A DNA stretch of 64,000 nucleotides from assembly GCA_003402735.1 (NCBI GenBank), contig QQNE01000003.1, positions 1 through 64,000 of the forward strand, given 5' to 3'. The first letter of the stretch is position 1. Each line of letters starts with the position of its first letter. The notes under the pieces were generated by a model that worked only from the letters and a program-made list of their open reading frames with translations, did not search any database and was not told the DNA's origin. A program made the translations under genes and the position numbers. Source of the stretch: Verrucomicrobiota bacterium. GTDB lineage: Bacteria > Verrucomicrobiota > Verrucomicrobiia > Verrucomicrobiales > DEV007. Below are positions 9,801 through 17,947 of this stretch, one piece after another.

Positions 9801-10037
9801 ATGTTGTTCCGCACGGAGAAGAAGCAAAAGGCGGAGTGTTTCACGCCAGGGTTGGACTATTTTCAGACCAAGGATGGCGTAGCTTTGCCCGTGCGCGAGA
9901 CCTGCATCGGGCCGGGGGCTCACACCCAATATTGGAACGAAACCGCGCCGGACGTGATTCGGAGCCTGGACCGATTGATCGCCACGGATGATGTTTCCGA
10001 ACTGGCCAAATCGGACAAAGAGGCGAAGCCGGTCTGA
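6858..10037 (+). CDS. Giant membrane protein with a split alpha/beta-hydrolase fold
   Basis: Using the ATG at 6858 (an upstream in-frame TTG is less likely), the protein has 1059 residues. It opens with VAVIAVHGVADQG, a first hydrolase strand with the oxyanion-type His20-Gly21. About ten membrane helices follow between residues roughly 130 and 600, then a Pro/Ala-rich linker (about 646-704), a Gln/Glu-rich segment, one more membrane helix near 805-825, and a soluble C-terminus. That C-terminus carries VVILAHSQGSVIS with a nucleophile-elbow Ser892, a candidate acid Asp977 in RSGDYVGR and a candidate His1022 in GPGAHTQYW. The layout suggests a lipase/esterase-like fold interrupted by a membrane insertion of more than 800 residues. 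Substrate is unknown. The gene is monocistronic, divergent from the PSD1 operon and convergent with nth. Confidence 0.75.
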   Translation: MSVSKAHASRRGPVAVIAVHGVADQGKNDTAATAANLLLHLEQIESCDGKEGPAPGYSGFNERIIRVGVEPLRVESLPEEDAWSYQLREHLEDFEGEGSRGAYETVRLEGVRHTRASQNEPLRTDRAVHIYELHWADVSRLKIGALNIFLAIYRLLFETSWLGGQTIGKWASFGEDVGKFSTFTSLRGLMMFFHSIASIILTRVMPLLYVLLIAMLSLTAIPLVETEWAKTALSGLGGYRGLFAGGVVVFTAGTLIGLASKFWRHLPWPPMFVIVVVVSFLAWTFTYGALADKDLSLWWSEAGVAILAWLGMCVCVGLAFLPMLNRLFPGTAILGVVLMGIFTVGLVMGLTQQTQWPLLFNGPIMAIRTALAALPLIWMVLSTSANLFMILATIEGLTLPLRRWLSPEVIRRKRDRVRTAILSLAMPVLLISFLNSTFFQLALIPARLGGVNGVVPKAERVEQVPAWVRPLESVVDQKVGPFLDRWSSMPSFEAWDQGTLAHPVRFSDFANFAAAQMVIPFLEATFLLVILVLGYSLWTVAPAAFAEYAANGLSRSDKRWERITKGLGRNLSQGYRWLWAGQVLLASCLLLNQALFSFRAFRANEVRTKGIEIAEPKSDPVIRLVDRFLGVRELKYLPDALLAQANEPATESAAPTPLTPAPAPVEPPPEPAPALAPAPQPLPAVVPAVPRATRPAPAPVVRSQPSVARDRFGRPLSGRRLETKPKPMEVVQTAVTVQQQIVQEERQEITESIQQILQTGPDLRSLKEVDSPSAPALQRVEPKPDWVQNTLTEFVMFLNQGPLTSALGMVILVLAIGYLFFARLADPVFAGLRGGLDIALDVVNYLNPKPRDRTHRARILSRYASLLKYIAEWRDPADPEVGYSRVVILAHSQGSVISSDLLRTLSRGTVAVENGLEVVGGDPSEGGLPVRFYTMGSPLQQLYASRFPDLFAWDAEADPRASHRSIECWWNAYRSGDYVGRMLFRTEKKQKAECFTPGLDYFQTKDGVALPVRETCIGPGAHTQYWNETAPDVIRSLDRLIATDDVSELAKSDKEAKPV

Positions 10038-10051
10038 CGTGGCGCGGCCGC

Positions 10052-10702
10052 TTATTTTTTGGTGGTGACCGCCTTTTTGCGTTCGGGAACGCAGGTCCGG
10101 CAGATCTCGCACACGGTACCGTCGCAACTTCGGGCGGTGCAATGTTCGCGTCCGTAGAAGATGATGCGGAGGTGCAACTGGTTCCAGCTCTCCTTGGGGA
10201 AGAGTCGTTTCAGGTCGGCCTCGGTCTGGGCCACGTTTTTGCCGGATGTCAGCTTCCAGCGTTGCGCCAGTCGGTGGATGTGGGTGTCCACCGGGAAAGC
10301 GGGGACGCCAAAGGCTTGGGCCATGACCACGGAAGCGGTTTTGTGGCCGACACCGGGCAGGGCTTCCAGGGCGTCGAAGTCTGCGGGGACGTGGCCGCCG
10401 TGGGTGTCGACGAGGATTTGGGAGAGATCCCGGATGTTTTGGGCTTTGCGAGGGGAGAGTCCGCAAGGGCGAACAATGGCATCGATCTCCTCGACGGAAC
10501 GCAGGGCCATGTCGTGAGGGTTGTCGGCAAGGGCCCAGAGAGCGGGGGTCACCAAGTTGACCCTGGCATCCGTGCACTGGGCAGAGAGGAGAACGGCGAC
10601 GAGCAGGGTGTAAGGATCCCGGTGGTCGAGTGGGATCGGGGTGTCGGGGTAGAGTTCGGCGAGTCGCTGCCCGATGAATGCGGCTCGCTCAGCCTTGGTC
10701 AC
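10052..10702 (-). CDS. nth: Endonuclease III (base-excision DNA glycosylase/AP lyase)
   Basis: This 216-residue protein has the full HhH-GPD architecture: helix-hairpin-helix LEALPGVGHKTASVV with catalytic Lys121, and the second catalytic residue Asp139 in FPVDTHIHR. It removes oxidised pyrimidines and nicks the abasic site. The C-terminal iron-sulfur loop is present but has five cysteines (188, 193, 198, 201, 204), a spacing that differs from the usual C-x6-C-x2-C-x5-C of the E. coli enzyme. The start is a GTG at 10700-10702, which begins 8 bases after the stop of the upstream 3D-domain lipoprotein gene, implying one transcript. The short Lys-rich C-terminal tail (ERKKAVTTKK) is unusual but plausible. 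Confidence 0.95.
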   Translation of the reverse strand: MTKAERAAFIGQRLAELYPDTPIPLDHRDPYTLLVAVLLSAQCTDARVNLVTPALWALADNPHDMALRSVEEIDAIVRPCGLSPRKAQNIRDLSQILVDTHGGHVPADFDALEALPGVGHKTASVVMAQAFGVPAFPVDTHIHRLAQRWKLTSGKNVAQTEADLKRLFPKESWNQLHLRIIFYGREHCTARSCDGTVCEICRTCVPERKKAVTTKK

Positions 10703-10710
10703 GGCGAGGG

Positions 10711-11361
10711 TCAGGCGGATTTTCGGGGCCCGGCAGGGACAGGCCTGTGATGAGGTGCGGTGCCACCGACGGGTTGGAGACCTTGCTCCAGTTGATGATT
10801 TTTGGCGCGGACTCCGGCCAACATCTGGCGGACGTGTGGGGATTTGGAGGCGCGAGGAGCGAGGATGGATTCACTCTCCGCATAGCTGCCCCAGTGAATG
10901 ACCTCGATTCCGACGACCGGGGCTCCCCAGTTGCGCATGGAACGCATGGAGGGTTGGTAGATATCAATGGTATCGGTGCCGACGAGGGCGCTGCCATAGT
11001 CATCCACTTCGTAGACCTGAGATTGGCCGATGATGCGGAAGCGGGTGCCGACGGGGTAGCGGGACCAGTCGGCCGCGGCGCTGCGCACGGGACCGGAGCA
11101 GCGGAGCGTGGTGCCGCTAGCGGTCAATTTGCCGTAAGGCTTGCTGTCGGATTCCTGGTGACAATAGGCGGTCGTCTTGATGACGAACTTGTTGGGAGGG
11201 GGCTGCGGAGAAGTGGATTGCTGGCGGAAACGCTCGAGCGGTTTGAATTCCGCGAGGTGGATCCGGGCGCTGGTGCAACTGGTGAGAGCGGTCAATGCGA
11301 GAATGGCGCCCGCGCGGACGAGGGTCCATGGACAAGGTTGAGCGCGATGTGGTTGCTTCAT
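10711..11361 (-). CDS. 3D-domain lipoprotein (putative peptidoglycan-active)
   Basis: Starting at the ATG 11359-11361 gives 216 residues with a positively charged N-terminus, a hydrophobic stretch and the lipobox LTSC (Cys29), so the product should be a lipid-anchored envelope protein. Upstream codons in the longer frame have no leader character. The C-terminal half contains a 3D domain, the double-psi barrel shared by MltA lytic transglycosylases and YuiC/Rpf2-like proteins: TTAYCHQESDSKPYG, YPVGTRFRIIGQSQVYEVDDYG and GTDTIDIYQPS, whose conserved aspartates name the family. A muralytic or wall-binding role is therefore likely but not certain. It precedes nth in the same direction with an 8-bp gap. 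The final 40 residues are basic and proline-rich. Confidence 0.8.
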   Translation of the reverse strand: MKQPHRAQPCPWTLVRAGAILALTALTSCTSARIHLAEFKPLERFRQQSTSPQPPPNKFVIKTTAYCHQESDSKPYGKLTASGTTLRCSGPVRSAAADWSRYPVGTRFRIIGQSQVYEVDDYGSALVGTDTIDIYQPSMRSMRNWGAPVVGIEVIHWGSYAESESILAPRASKSPHVRQMLAGVRAKNHQLEQGLQPVGGTAPHHRPVPAGPRKSA

Positions 11362-11502
11362 GAGTGCTGCCAAAGGGATGTGGTCCGAACCGCTGGGCCC
11401 TGTGTCCGGACACAAAATCGGTATAAAAGCCTGAAGAAAGGTTTAAAGTCAAGCGGATTCCATGTTTGACAATGACTCCCCGGGGGCGCTAACTGGTGAC
11501 AC

Positions 11503-13770
11503 TTGGACTCGAATCCCGGCAGCGCCGAACTGGAACAGCGCATTCAGCAGATCCTGGAAGCGCCGAAAGCACAGCCGATGACGCGTTCGGAGCTGGCCCG
11601 TGTTCTCGAGGTTCCTTCCAACGAGCGTGCGAATTTGCGTCAGGCCTTGCGGAACCTCGAGGAACGCGGGGTGATTGCGCAGCAACGGAAAGCCCGTTAT
11701 GGTCTGCCTCGTCCCGCTGTCGCGAAGGGAGACACCTGGGTCGGCGTCGTGGAGTTTCCCTCTCCAGGCAAGAGCCGGAACGGATGGATTGAGGCGGACA
11801 GCGAGAGCCGCGACTCGTTGCGGGCACGGATCGGCAAGGAGAGCATCTTTGTCGCGGAGCGCAACAGTGGGACGGCCCTTCCCGGGGACACGGTGCGTTT
11901 CTCCGTGGTTCAGGGATCGCCGCCGACCTGGCAGCGTCATGTGAAGAAGTTTCGGGAGGGAACCCGCTCCCGATGGGAGGCCAAGATCGAGGAGATCGTC
12001 CGCCGCAAGCGGCAGCATTATGTGGGGACGCTGCACCTGCAACGGGGCTACGGACGGGTCGTCCCGGACGAACCGGCGTTTCATCGGGACGGGGAAGCGG
12101 AGGCGGCTGATCTGCCTCCGGATGCGGCGGATCGTTGCAAGGTGGTCTTCGAATTGATCGCCTGGACGCAGCCGTTGCGCAATTTCAAGGTCAGGGTGGT
12201 CCGGGTTCTCGGGCCGATGGGCGCTCCCGGGGTCGATATCCTTTCGATCATTCATCGGCACGACCTGCCGCTCGATTTTCCTGAGCCGGTCTTGCTGGAG
12301 GCGGCCGGGGCGCCGTTGGAGGTGAGTCCAGAGGAGCTCGAGGGGCGGGAAGATTGGCGGGAAGCCTTCGTGCTGACCATTGACCCGTTCGATGCCCGTG
12401 ATTTCGACGACGCCATCTGCGTGAGGCGGTTGGATCACGGGGGCTGGGAGCTGGGGGTGTTCATCGCGGACGTGGCCCATTACGTGAAGGCTGGGGGAGC
12501 GGTGGATCGGGAGGCGCGGAAGCGCGGGAACAGCGTCTATCTGGTGGACCGGGTGATTCCGATGTTGCCCTTTCACCTGAGCAACGGGATTTGCAGTTTG
12601 AATCCGCACCGCGACCGGTTGACCCACGCGGTGATCATGGAGTTCGACGCCCGGGGGCACCGGACCAAGGCGCGTTTCGCGAAAGCGGTGATTCGGAGCA
12701 AGCGGCGGTTCAGCTACGAGGAAGCGTTCGCTCTTCTGGATCAGCCGATGCAGACCGGCACGGAAGGGGATGCCCCGTTCAGCCAAGCGTTGCACGAGGC
12801 TTGGAACTTGGCCGGGCGGTTGCGCCAACTGCGGATGGAGCATGGCTCGCTCGATCTTGATTTCCCGGAGGTGAAAGTCATTCTGAACGAGGCCGGGGAA
12901 CCGGTGGACGTTCGCTTGGTGGTGTATGACATCTCGCACCAGTTGATTGAGGAGTTCATGCTGGCGGCCAATGAATCGGTGGCGGAGTTTATCAAGAACC
13001 GTCAGGCCGGAGCGATCTATCGGGTGCATGAGGATCCGGACCCGGAGAAGTTGTTCGACTTCCGTGAATTGGCGAATGCTTACGGTCATCCTGTGGGGGA
13101 TGTCACGATCCGCAAGGAGTTGCAGAAGCTGTTGCGGGGGATCCGGGGTCAGCCGGAAGAGCACGTGCTGAAGCTCAGTTTGTTGAAGAGTTTGAAGCGG
13201 GCAGTTTACAGCGAGGAACCCTCCGGGCATTACGGGTTGGCCAAGCTCAACTATTGCCACTTCACTAGCCCGATCCGTCGCTACGCCGATCTGGTGGTCC
13301 ATCGGGTCTTGGAAAAATTGGCGACCTGTCCGGAAACGGCGCGCGCCTTGCCCAAGAAACCGGAATTGGCCGAGACCGCGGAACACCTTTCGACCACCGA
13401 GCGGACGGCGGCCAGCGCGGAGCAGGAATCCAAGCTGTTGAAGCAGTATGAATACTTGATGCGTTTGATGCGTGAGAAACGGGACCTCTCGTTTGAGGCG
13501 GTCGTCACCGAGATTCTGCCGAGGGGCGCGTTCGTGGAGCTGCAGGCGTTGCAATTGCGGGGCTTGTTGAAATCGGCCGATCTCCCGCCCGGTTACGAAT
13601 TGGAGTCCCGCCTGCAACGGATCACCGGGCCGCGCGGGAAGATCGTTGCGAGGGCCGGCATGATCATTCCGGTGCGGGTCTTGCGGGTGGATCTGGAGCG
13701 CAAACATCTTGATTTTGCCTTGGTCACGGGCCATCGGCTTCGACCTAAGGATGAAGCTGGTCGGCATTGA
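11503..13770 (+). CDS. rnr: Ribonuclease R (RNB-family 3'-5' exoribonuclease)
   Basis: The 755-residue protein begins with a winged-helix RNase R N-terminal domain (MTRSELARVL, about residues 25-65), then cold-shock-like domains, the RNB catalytic domain (about 285-600) and a C-terminal S1 domain (about 665-750). The RNB metal-binding aspartates are present in TIDPFDARDFDDAI (Asp294, 300, 302, 303), matching Asp201/207/209/210 of RNase II. The enzyme degrades structured RNA processively. The start appears to be TTG at 11503; no in-frame ATG lies nearby upstream. The gene overlaps the start of the diacylglycerol kinase gene by 20 bp, so translation may be coupled. Unlike E. coli RNase R there is no long Lys-rich tail. 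Confidence 0.95.
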   Translation: MDSNPGSAELEQRIQQILEAPKAQPMTRSELARVLEVPSNERANLRQALRNLEERGVIAQQRKARYGLPRPAVAKGDTWVGVVEFPSPGKSRNGWIEADSESRDSLRARIGKESIFVAERNSGTALPGDTVRFSVVQGSPPTWQRHVKKFREGTRSRWEAKIEEIVRRKRQHYVGTLHLQRGYGRVVPDEPAFHRDGEAEAADLPPDAADRCKVVFELIAWTQPLRNFKVRVVRVLGPMGAPGVDILSIIHRHDLPLDFPEPVLLEAAGAPLEVSPEELEGREDWREAFVLTIDPFDARDFDDAICVRRLDHGGWELGVFIADVAHYVKAGGAVDREARKRGNSVYLVDRVIPMLPFHLSNGICSLNPHRDRLTHAVIMEFDARGHRTKARFAKAVIRSKRRFSYEEAFALLDQPMQTGTEGDAPFSQALHEAWNLAGRLRQLRMEHGSLDLDFPEVKVILNEAGEPVDVRLVVYDISHQLIEEFMLAANESVAEFIKNRQAGAIYRVHEDPDPEKLFDFRELANAYGHPVGDVTIRKELQKLLRGIRGQPEEHVLKLSLLKSLKRAVYSEEPSGHYGLAKLNYCHFTSPIRRYADLVVHRVLEKLATCPETARALPKKPELAETAEHLSTTERTAASAEQESKLLKQYEYLMRLMREKRDLSFEAVVTEILPRGAFVELQALQLRGLLKSADLPPGYELESRLQRITGPRGKIVARAGMIIPVRVLRVDLERKHLDFALVTGHRLRPKDEAGRH

Positions 13771-14140
13771 TTTCACGAAGCTGCGGCGGAGTTTTGCGTG
13801 CGCCTTCGTTGGGCTGTTCCACGTCATCGCCACGGAGCAGAACATGCGGATCCACTTCGTGGTGGCCGCGGTGGTGGCCTCCGCTGCTTTTTATTTTCAG
13901 GTCAGTTCCGTGGAATGGGCGGTCCTGATCCTCTGCATGGCCCAGGTCATGGCCGCGGAAGCCATCAATTCCGCGTTGGAACGCCTGGCCGACCGGGTCT
14001 CGATGGACGAGCATTTTCTCATCAAGCACGCCAAGGACGCCGCGGCGGGGAGCGTGCTGGTCGTCTCCCTGGGGGCGGCGTTGGCGGGGGCGGTGATCTT
14101 CGTGCCGCGTCTCTGGTCGCTTTTGCTTTCCTCACGATGA
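13751..14140 (+). CDS. dgkA: Diacylglycerol/undecaprenol kinase (DgkA family)
   Basis: From the ATG at 13751 the product has 129 residues with three membrane helices (about residues 35-55, 58-75 and 100-122), the normal size for this family. The signature EAINSALERLADR sits at the end of the second helix and supplies the residues that bind ATP-Mg and the lipid. The protein phosphorylates diacylglycerol or undecaprenol at the inner membrane; which one cannot be told from sequence, though in bacteria of this kind undecaprenol is common. It overlaps rnr by 20 bp and its TGA overlaps the ATG of the following oxidase gene (ATGA), so the three genes form a tight operon. Confidence 0.9.
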   Translation: MKLVGIDFTKLRRSFACAFVGLFHVIATEQNMRIHFVVAAVVASAAFYFQVSSVEWAVLILCMAQVMAAEAINSALERLADRVSMDEHFLIKHAKDAAAGSVLVVSLGAALAGAVIFVPRLWSLLLSSR

Positions 14141-15519
14141 ATGCGGATCTCTTGCGGACGCACCTTCTCGGATTTCTTGGCGAGAGCCAAGTCTCGACCG
14201 ATCCTCAGCAGCTGAAACGGCACGCCACGGACAAATGGTATGCGTCGAACGAGCCCGAGGTCGTGGTCTTCGCGGAGAGCACCGCCGATGTCTCGCGTGT
14301 GCTGGAGTTTGCCCAACGGCACCGGGTCCCGGTGACGCCCCGCGGCGCCGGGGTCGGGTATGTGGGTGGTTGTGTTCCGGTGGAGGCGGGCATCGCGCTG
14401 TCCCTGGCGCGGATGAACCGGATTTTGGAGATCAGCCCCGCGGACGGTTTGGCGGTGGTCCAGCCCGGGGTCATCACCGGGGATTTGCAGGACGCGGTGA
14501 AACGGCTGGGCTGGTATTATCCGCCGGACCCGGCCAGCTTGCGGGAATGCAGCATCGGCGGCAACGTGGCCACCAACGCGGGTGGGCCCAAGTGTTTGAA
14601 ATACGGGGTGACACGGAGTTACGTGCTTGGGCTGGAGGTGGTTCTCGCCGGTGGGGAAGTGCTGTGCGCCGGTGGCCGGACGCACAAGAACAAGACCGGG
14701 TTCGACCTGGTGGGACTGTTCGTGGGGTCCGAGGGAATGTTGGGGGTGGTCACGGAAATCACGTTGCGCCTGATTCCGGCTCCGCCGGCACGGGCCGCCC
14801 TGTCTGCTGGGTTTCGGACGTTTGAGGAAGCGGCGGCGGCGGTGCAGGCGGTCTTTGCCGCTGGGTTTCTCCCGTGTGCGTTGGAGATCTCCGATGCGTT
14901 TACCTTGCGGGCTGCCCGGGAAAATCCCGATGCTCCGCGGAATGTGCCTCCCGGGGATGCGCACCTCTTGTTGGAGATCGACGGTCAACCGGAGGCGGTG
15001 GCCAGCGACCGCCGCAAGTTGGAGGCGTTGATCCGAGGGTTGGACCCGACGCTGTTGGAGACGGCGGACACCGGGGAAGCCTGTGAACGCATCTGGGAAA
15101 TCCGGCGGAGTTTTTCCTACAGTCTGCGGGCGACCGGTCTGATCAAGTTGAACGAGGACATTGTGGTTCCCCGGGGACGACTGGTCGAGCTCGCCAAGTT
15201 TTCGAGGCAGCTCCAGGAAGAGACAGGCTTTGCGGTGGCCAGTTTTGGTCACGCCGGGGATGGCAATATCCACGTCAACATCATGGTCAGCCCCGAGGAT
15301 ATGAAGGCGAAACGGGAGCAGGTGGACGCGGCGCTGGACCGATTGTTCCTCCAGATCCTGGCCTGGGGCGGCGCCATCACCGGGGAACACGGGATCGGGC
15401 TGGCCAAAAAACGTTGGATCGGCCAAGCGCTCGATCCGGTGAACCTGTCCACCCACCGGGCTCTGAAGGCCGCTCTCGACCCTCACGGCATTTTGAACCC
15501 CGGAAAATTTCTGGATTAG
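14137..15519 (+). CDS. FAD-linked oxidase, GlcD/D-lactate dehydrogenase type
   Basis: The ATG at 14137 overlaps the preceding stop and gives 460 residues, typical for GlcD-like flavoproteins. The PCMH FAD-binding domain spans about residues 35-220 (VTPRGAGVGYVGG, GGNVATNAGGPKCLKYGVT), and the FAD-oxidase C-terminal domain follows with SFGHAGDGNIHVNIM and the substrate/FAD histidine region ITGEHGIG near the end. The family oxidises 2-hydroxy acids such as glycolate or D-lactate to keto acids, passing electrons to the respiratory chain, often with GlcE and GlcF partners. No glcE or glcF is in this window, so the substrate is open. It is the last gene of the rnr-dgkA-oxidase operon and is followed by repeat copy B. 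Confidence 0.88.
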   Translation: MNADLLRTHLLGFLGESQVSTDPQQLKRHATDKWYASNEPEVVVFAESTADVSRVLEFAQRHRVPVTPRGAGVGYVGGCVPVEAGIALSLARMNRILEISPADGLAVVQPGVITGDLQDAVKRLGWYYPPDPASLRECSIGGNVATNAGGPKCLKYGVTRSYVLGLEVVLAGGEVLCAGGRTHKNKTGFDLVGLFVGSEGMLGVVTEITLRLIPAPPARAALSAGFRTFEEAAAAVQAVFAAGFLPCALEISDAFTLRAARENPDAPRNVPPGDAHLLLEIDGQPEAVASDRRKLEALIRGLDPTLLETADTGEACERIWEIRRSFSYSLRATGLIKLNEDIVVPRGRLVELAKFSRQLQEETGFAVASFGHAGDGNIHVNIMVSPEDMKAKREQVDAALDRLFLQILAWGGAITGEHGIGLAKKRWIGQALDPVNLSTHRALKAALDPHGILNPGKFLD

Positions 15520-15633
15520 CGAGTGTGGACCGCTCGCCCCCGCGGGTTCGGCATCAGGATTTCGGGGCTTTCCGTTCCTTCTTTTTCTCACGGAACTCCT
15601 CGCCATTCCAGCGTTTGTCCTCCCATCGCGGAG

Positions 15634-15791
15634 GCTGCATGGTGGCTTGCCCCATGGCATTCCTGCCGAGTTCCGCTCGGATTCCCAGATTCCCGGGATG
15701 TCCGGCATACGGCCGACCCTGGAATCTTTTGCGTGCCTTGCAGGCCATGCCAGTTGGATACGCCACGGGAGGCGATCCTTCAGAAATGCGG
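15634..15791. repeat. Fold-back repeat element, copy B (5' end diverged or missing)
   Basis: Nearly all of this stretch aligns with copy A at 2060-2212. Shared blocks include GGCTTGCCC, GTTCCGCTCG, CGGGATGTC, ACCCTGGAATC, GCCTTGCAGGC and GCGATCCTT, in the same order and orientation. The 3' terminal arm is kept (15778-15791, 12 of 14 bases as in copy A), but no matching 5' terminal arm is visible before 15634. The inner inverted arms are present, so it can still form a hairpin. It lies in the 349-bp gap between two convergent genes; the flanks 15520-15633 and 15792-15868 show no other feature. It may also serve as a bidirectional transcription stop. Confidence 0.72.
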
Positions 15792-15868
15792 TTTGGCAGC
15801 CTGTCCGGTGCGTGCCTGAGAGCGGTGGGTGAGGAAGACCGTTGTCAGGAGAGGGATTTTGGGCATGG

Positions 15869-17815
15869 TCAGGGGGCGGCGAAGTTCCAGGTTTTGTGGG
15901 TCCCGTCCGCGCCCGACCAGTCGAGGCGTTCGATCTCCACCGGGGCCGGGCCGGGGGGCAGATGGAGGCGCACCACACCGGGTTCCCCCTCGAGTGGGAT
16001 GGTCAGGTTCACCTGCTGCCAGTCGGCTCCCGCCGGGATTGGGAAATCGACCGTCTGGCCCGAAGCGGGGAAGTCCGGTTGGAGGGCGGTCTTCCACTGG
16101 ATTTTGCCGGTCCCGCCCACTGAGGATCGGATCCGCATGGAGAGGGAGAGGGGGCCGCGCAAGGTTCGCAGTCCGGCAAGGCCGAGGAAGGGATCGTTAC
16201 CGTCCGTGTCGATCCGCAGAACGCCGCTGCCCACCGTGATTTGGCAGGAACGCGCCACCAGGCCAGCCGCTGGATCGGCGCGTTTGGAATGCGGATTCGG
16301 CTTTGGATAGAGCGCCCCGGTGTCGGCGACGAACCCATCGATCAAGGCATTGAGTTCCTTGACCTTGTCAGGCATTTTGGAGGCGAGGTTGGTTGTCTCG
16401 CCAGGATCCTCGCCGAGGTGGAAAAGTTCGTGCAGGCCCTCGTAATCTGCCGGGCGCGCCGTGAAGCGGCGGATCAGTTTCCAGTCTCCCTGCCGGACCG
16501 AGACGCCTGGGATGAGGTGGGGGAACCAGATGAAATAGGAGTTCCTTTGGATCGATCCGGTTCCGCGCAGGACGGGGGCGTAGGAGAGGCCGTCGATTTT
16601 CTGGGTCGCCTTGGGGACGAGGCCGCAGAGTTCGAGGAGGGTGGGATAGGCATCGATGCAACCGACCACCGTGTCGTTGGTGGTGCCAGGGGCGATGACG
16701 CCGGGCCAGCGGACCATCAGGGGAACACGGACCCCGCCCTCGTAGAGCTTTCCCTTGCCGTCGCGGAGCGGGGCGTTGTTGGTGGGTGGCTTGTGGCCGG
16801 CCCATTTGCGATAGGAGGCGGTGAGGGGATCGAGATCGTTTTTCCGGCTCGCCTTGCTGTCGTCTTTGGTCATGCTGCTGGTGTTGCCGCCGTTGTCGCT
16901 GGTGAAGAGGACGATCGTGTTTTCGGCGATGCCGAGTTCATCGAGTTTGTCGAGGAGACGGCCGAGGCTTTCGTCGATGCTCTTGAGCATGGAGGCCATG
17001 ACCGGATTGTCCTGACGACCGAGCGGATCGGTTTTTCCGGCGAACGCAGCGGTGTAGCTTTCCTTGTGTCCCCAGGGGCCGTGCACGCCGTAGTGCCAGA
17101 GATTGAGATAGAACGGTGTTGTCGGGTCAGCAGCGATGAATTTCAGGGCTTCATCGGTGAGGCGGTCGGTGATGTATTCACCGGGTGGGCCGTCGGTGAT
17201 GGTTCCGAGGGTCGCCCTGCGAGTTTCCGTTTTGGGTTGGCCAGGGGGCGTCACGCCGTAGGGGGAGAAATACGCTCCCGGCGGTCCGGCGCTCGGTTCG
17301 GCATGAAAGGCCACCTGGAAACCCTGTTGCTCCGGCCAATGCGGTTGGGTGAGGCCGAGGTGCCATTTGCCGAAATGTCCGGTGCGGTAACCGGCGTCGC
17401 GCAAGGCCTCGGCCAGGGTGTATTGGGACGGCTCGAGGTAGTTCTGGCTTTCCGGCAGGATCAGGGGTGAGGTAGGGGGAACCTTCTCTGGATAGAGGCT
17501 GGTGCCGGGGGCCTGGGGCGGGGTGTGGCCGGTGGCGCTGGTGATGCGATGGCGTGCGGAATATTGTCCGGTCAGGAGAGAGGCGCGGGTCGGGGAGCAG
17601 AGCGGCTGCGAGTAGGCCTGGGTGAAGCGCATTGCTTCCCGGGAAAAGCGGTCGATGCGCGGGGTCTCATAGTAGCGGGAACCGTAGGCGCCGCAATCCA
17701 CCCAGCCCATGTCATCGACGAGGAAGAGGACGACGTTCGGTTTGGGTTTGGGCGCGCCTTCGGAGAGGCCAGGGAGGGCGGAGAGCAGGAGGAGGGCCGG
17801 AAGAAACGGGCGCAT
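15869..17815 (-). CDS. Secreted sulfatase (formylglycine type, Cys) with C-terminal extension
   Basis: The 648-residue protein has a signal peptide (about residues 1-20), then the sulfatase fold: metal-binding Asp34-Asp35 in LVDDMGWVD and the formylglycine motif CSPTRASLLTG with Cys73, the residue converted by a maturase. Further conserved elements are HFGKWHLG and LFTSDNGGN. It should hydrolyse sulfate esters, most likely on an algal or animal polysaccharide, in the periplasm or outside the cell. After the sulfatase domain (to about residue 515), some 130 residues rich in beta-strand-like sequence may form a carbohydrate-contact module; I do not recognise it. No sulfatase-maturating enzyme is in the window. 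It is divergent from the CDF transporter gene. Confidence 0.92.
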   Translation of the reverse strand: MRPFLPALLLLSALPGLSEGAPKPKPNVVLFLVDDMGWVDCGAYGSRYYETPRIDRFSREAMRFTQAYSQPLCSPTRASLLTGQYSARHRITSATGHTPPQAPGTSLYPEKVPPTSPLILPESQNYLEPSQYTLAEALRDAGYRTGHFGKWHLGLTQPHWPEQQGFQVAFHAEPSAGPPGAYFSPYGVTPPGQPKTETRRATLGTITDGPPGEYITDRLTDEALKFIAADPTTPFYLNLWHYGVHGPWGHKESYTAAFAGKTDPLGRQDNPVMASMLKSIDESLGRLLDKLDELGIAENTIVLFTSDNGGNTSSMTKDDSKASRKNDLDPLTASYRKWAGHKPPTNNAPLRDGKGKLYEGGVRVPLMVRWPGVIAPGTTNDTVVGCIDAYPTLLELCGLVPKATQKIDGLSYAPVLRGTGSIQRNSYFIWFPHLIPGVSVRQGDWKLIRRFTARPADYEGLHELFHLGEDPGETTNLASKMPDKVKELNALIDGFVADTGALYPKPNPHSKRADPAAGLVARSCQITVGSGVLRIDTDGNDPFLGLAGLRTLRGPLSLSMRIRSSVGGTGKIQWKTALQPDFPASGQTVDFPIPAGADWQQVNLTIPLEGEPGVVRLHLPPGPAPVEIERLDWSGADGTHKTWNFAAP

Positions 17816-17947
17816 GCGGCGGTGAAGTCAGAACGGGTCGTCAGGGAGCAAACCGCCGGATGCGGTCGGGGTTGCAAGATTTCTGAGTCCGCGGGGCGAG
17901 GAAACGTTTCTTGCTCCGGGGGGAGGGAGGAGGGAAGGTTGGCCGGA

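Noticed and set aside
11449..13845. A 798-codon minus-strand frame over rnr
   Set aside because: Antisense of RNase R, whose catalytic motifs read on the plus strand.
15414..16310. A plus-strand frame of 298 codons across the second repeat into the sulfatase 3' end
   Set aside because: Composite of the oxidase 3' end in another frame, the repeat and sulfatase antisense; no coherent protein character.
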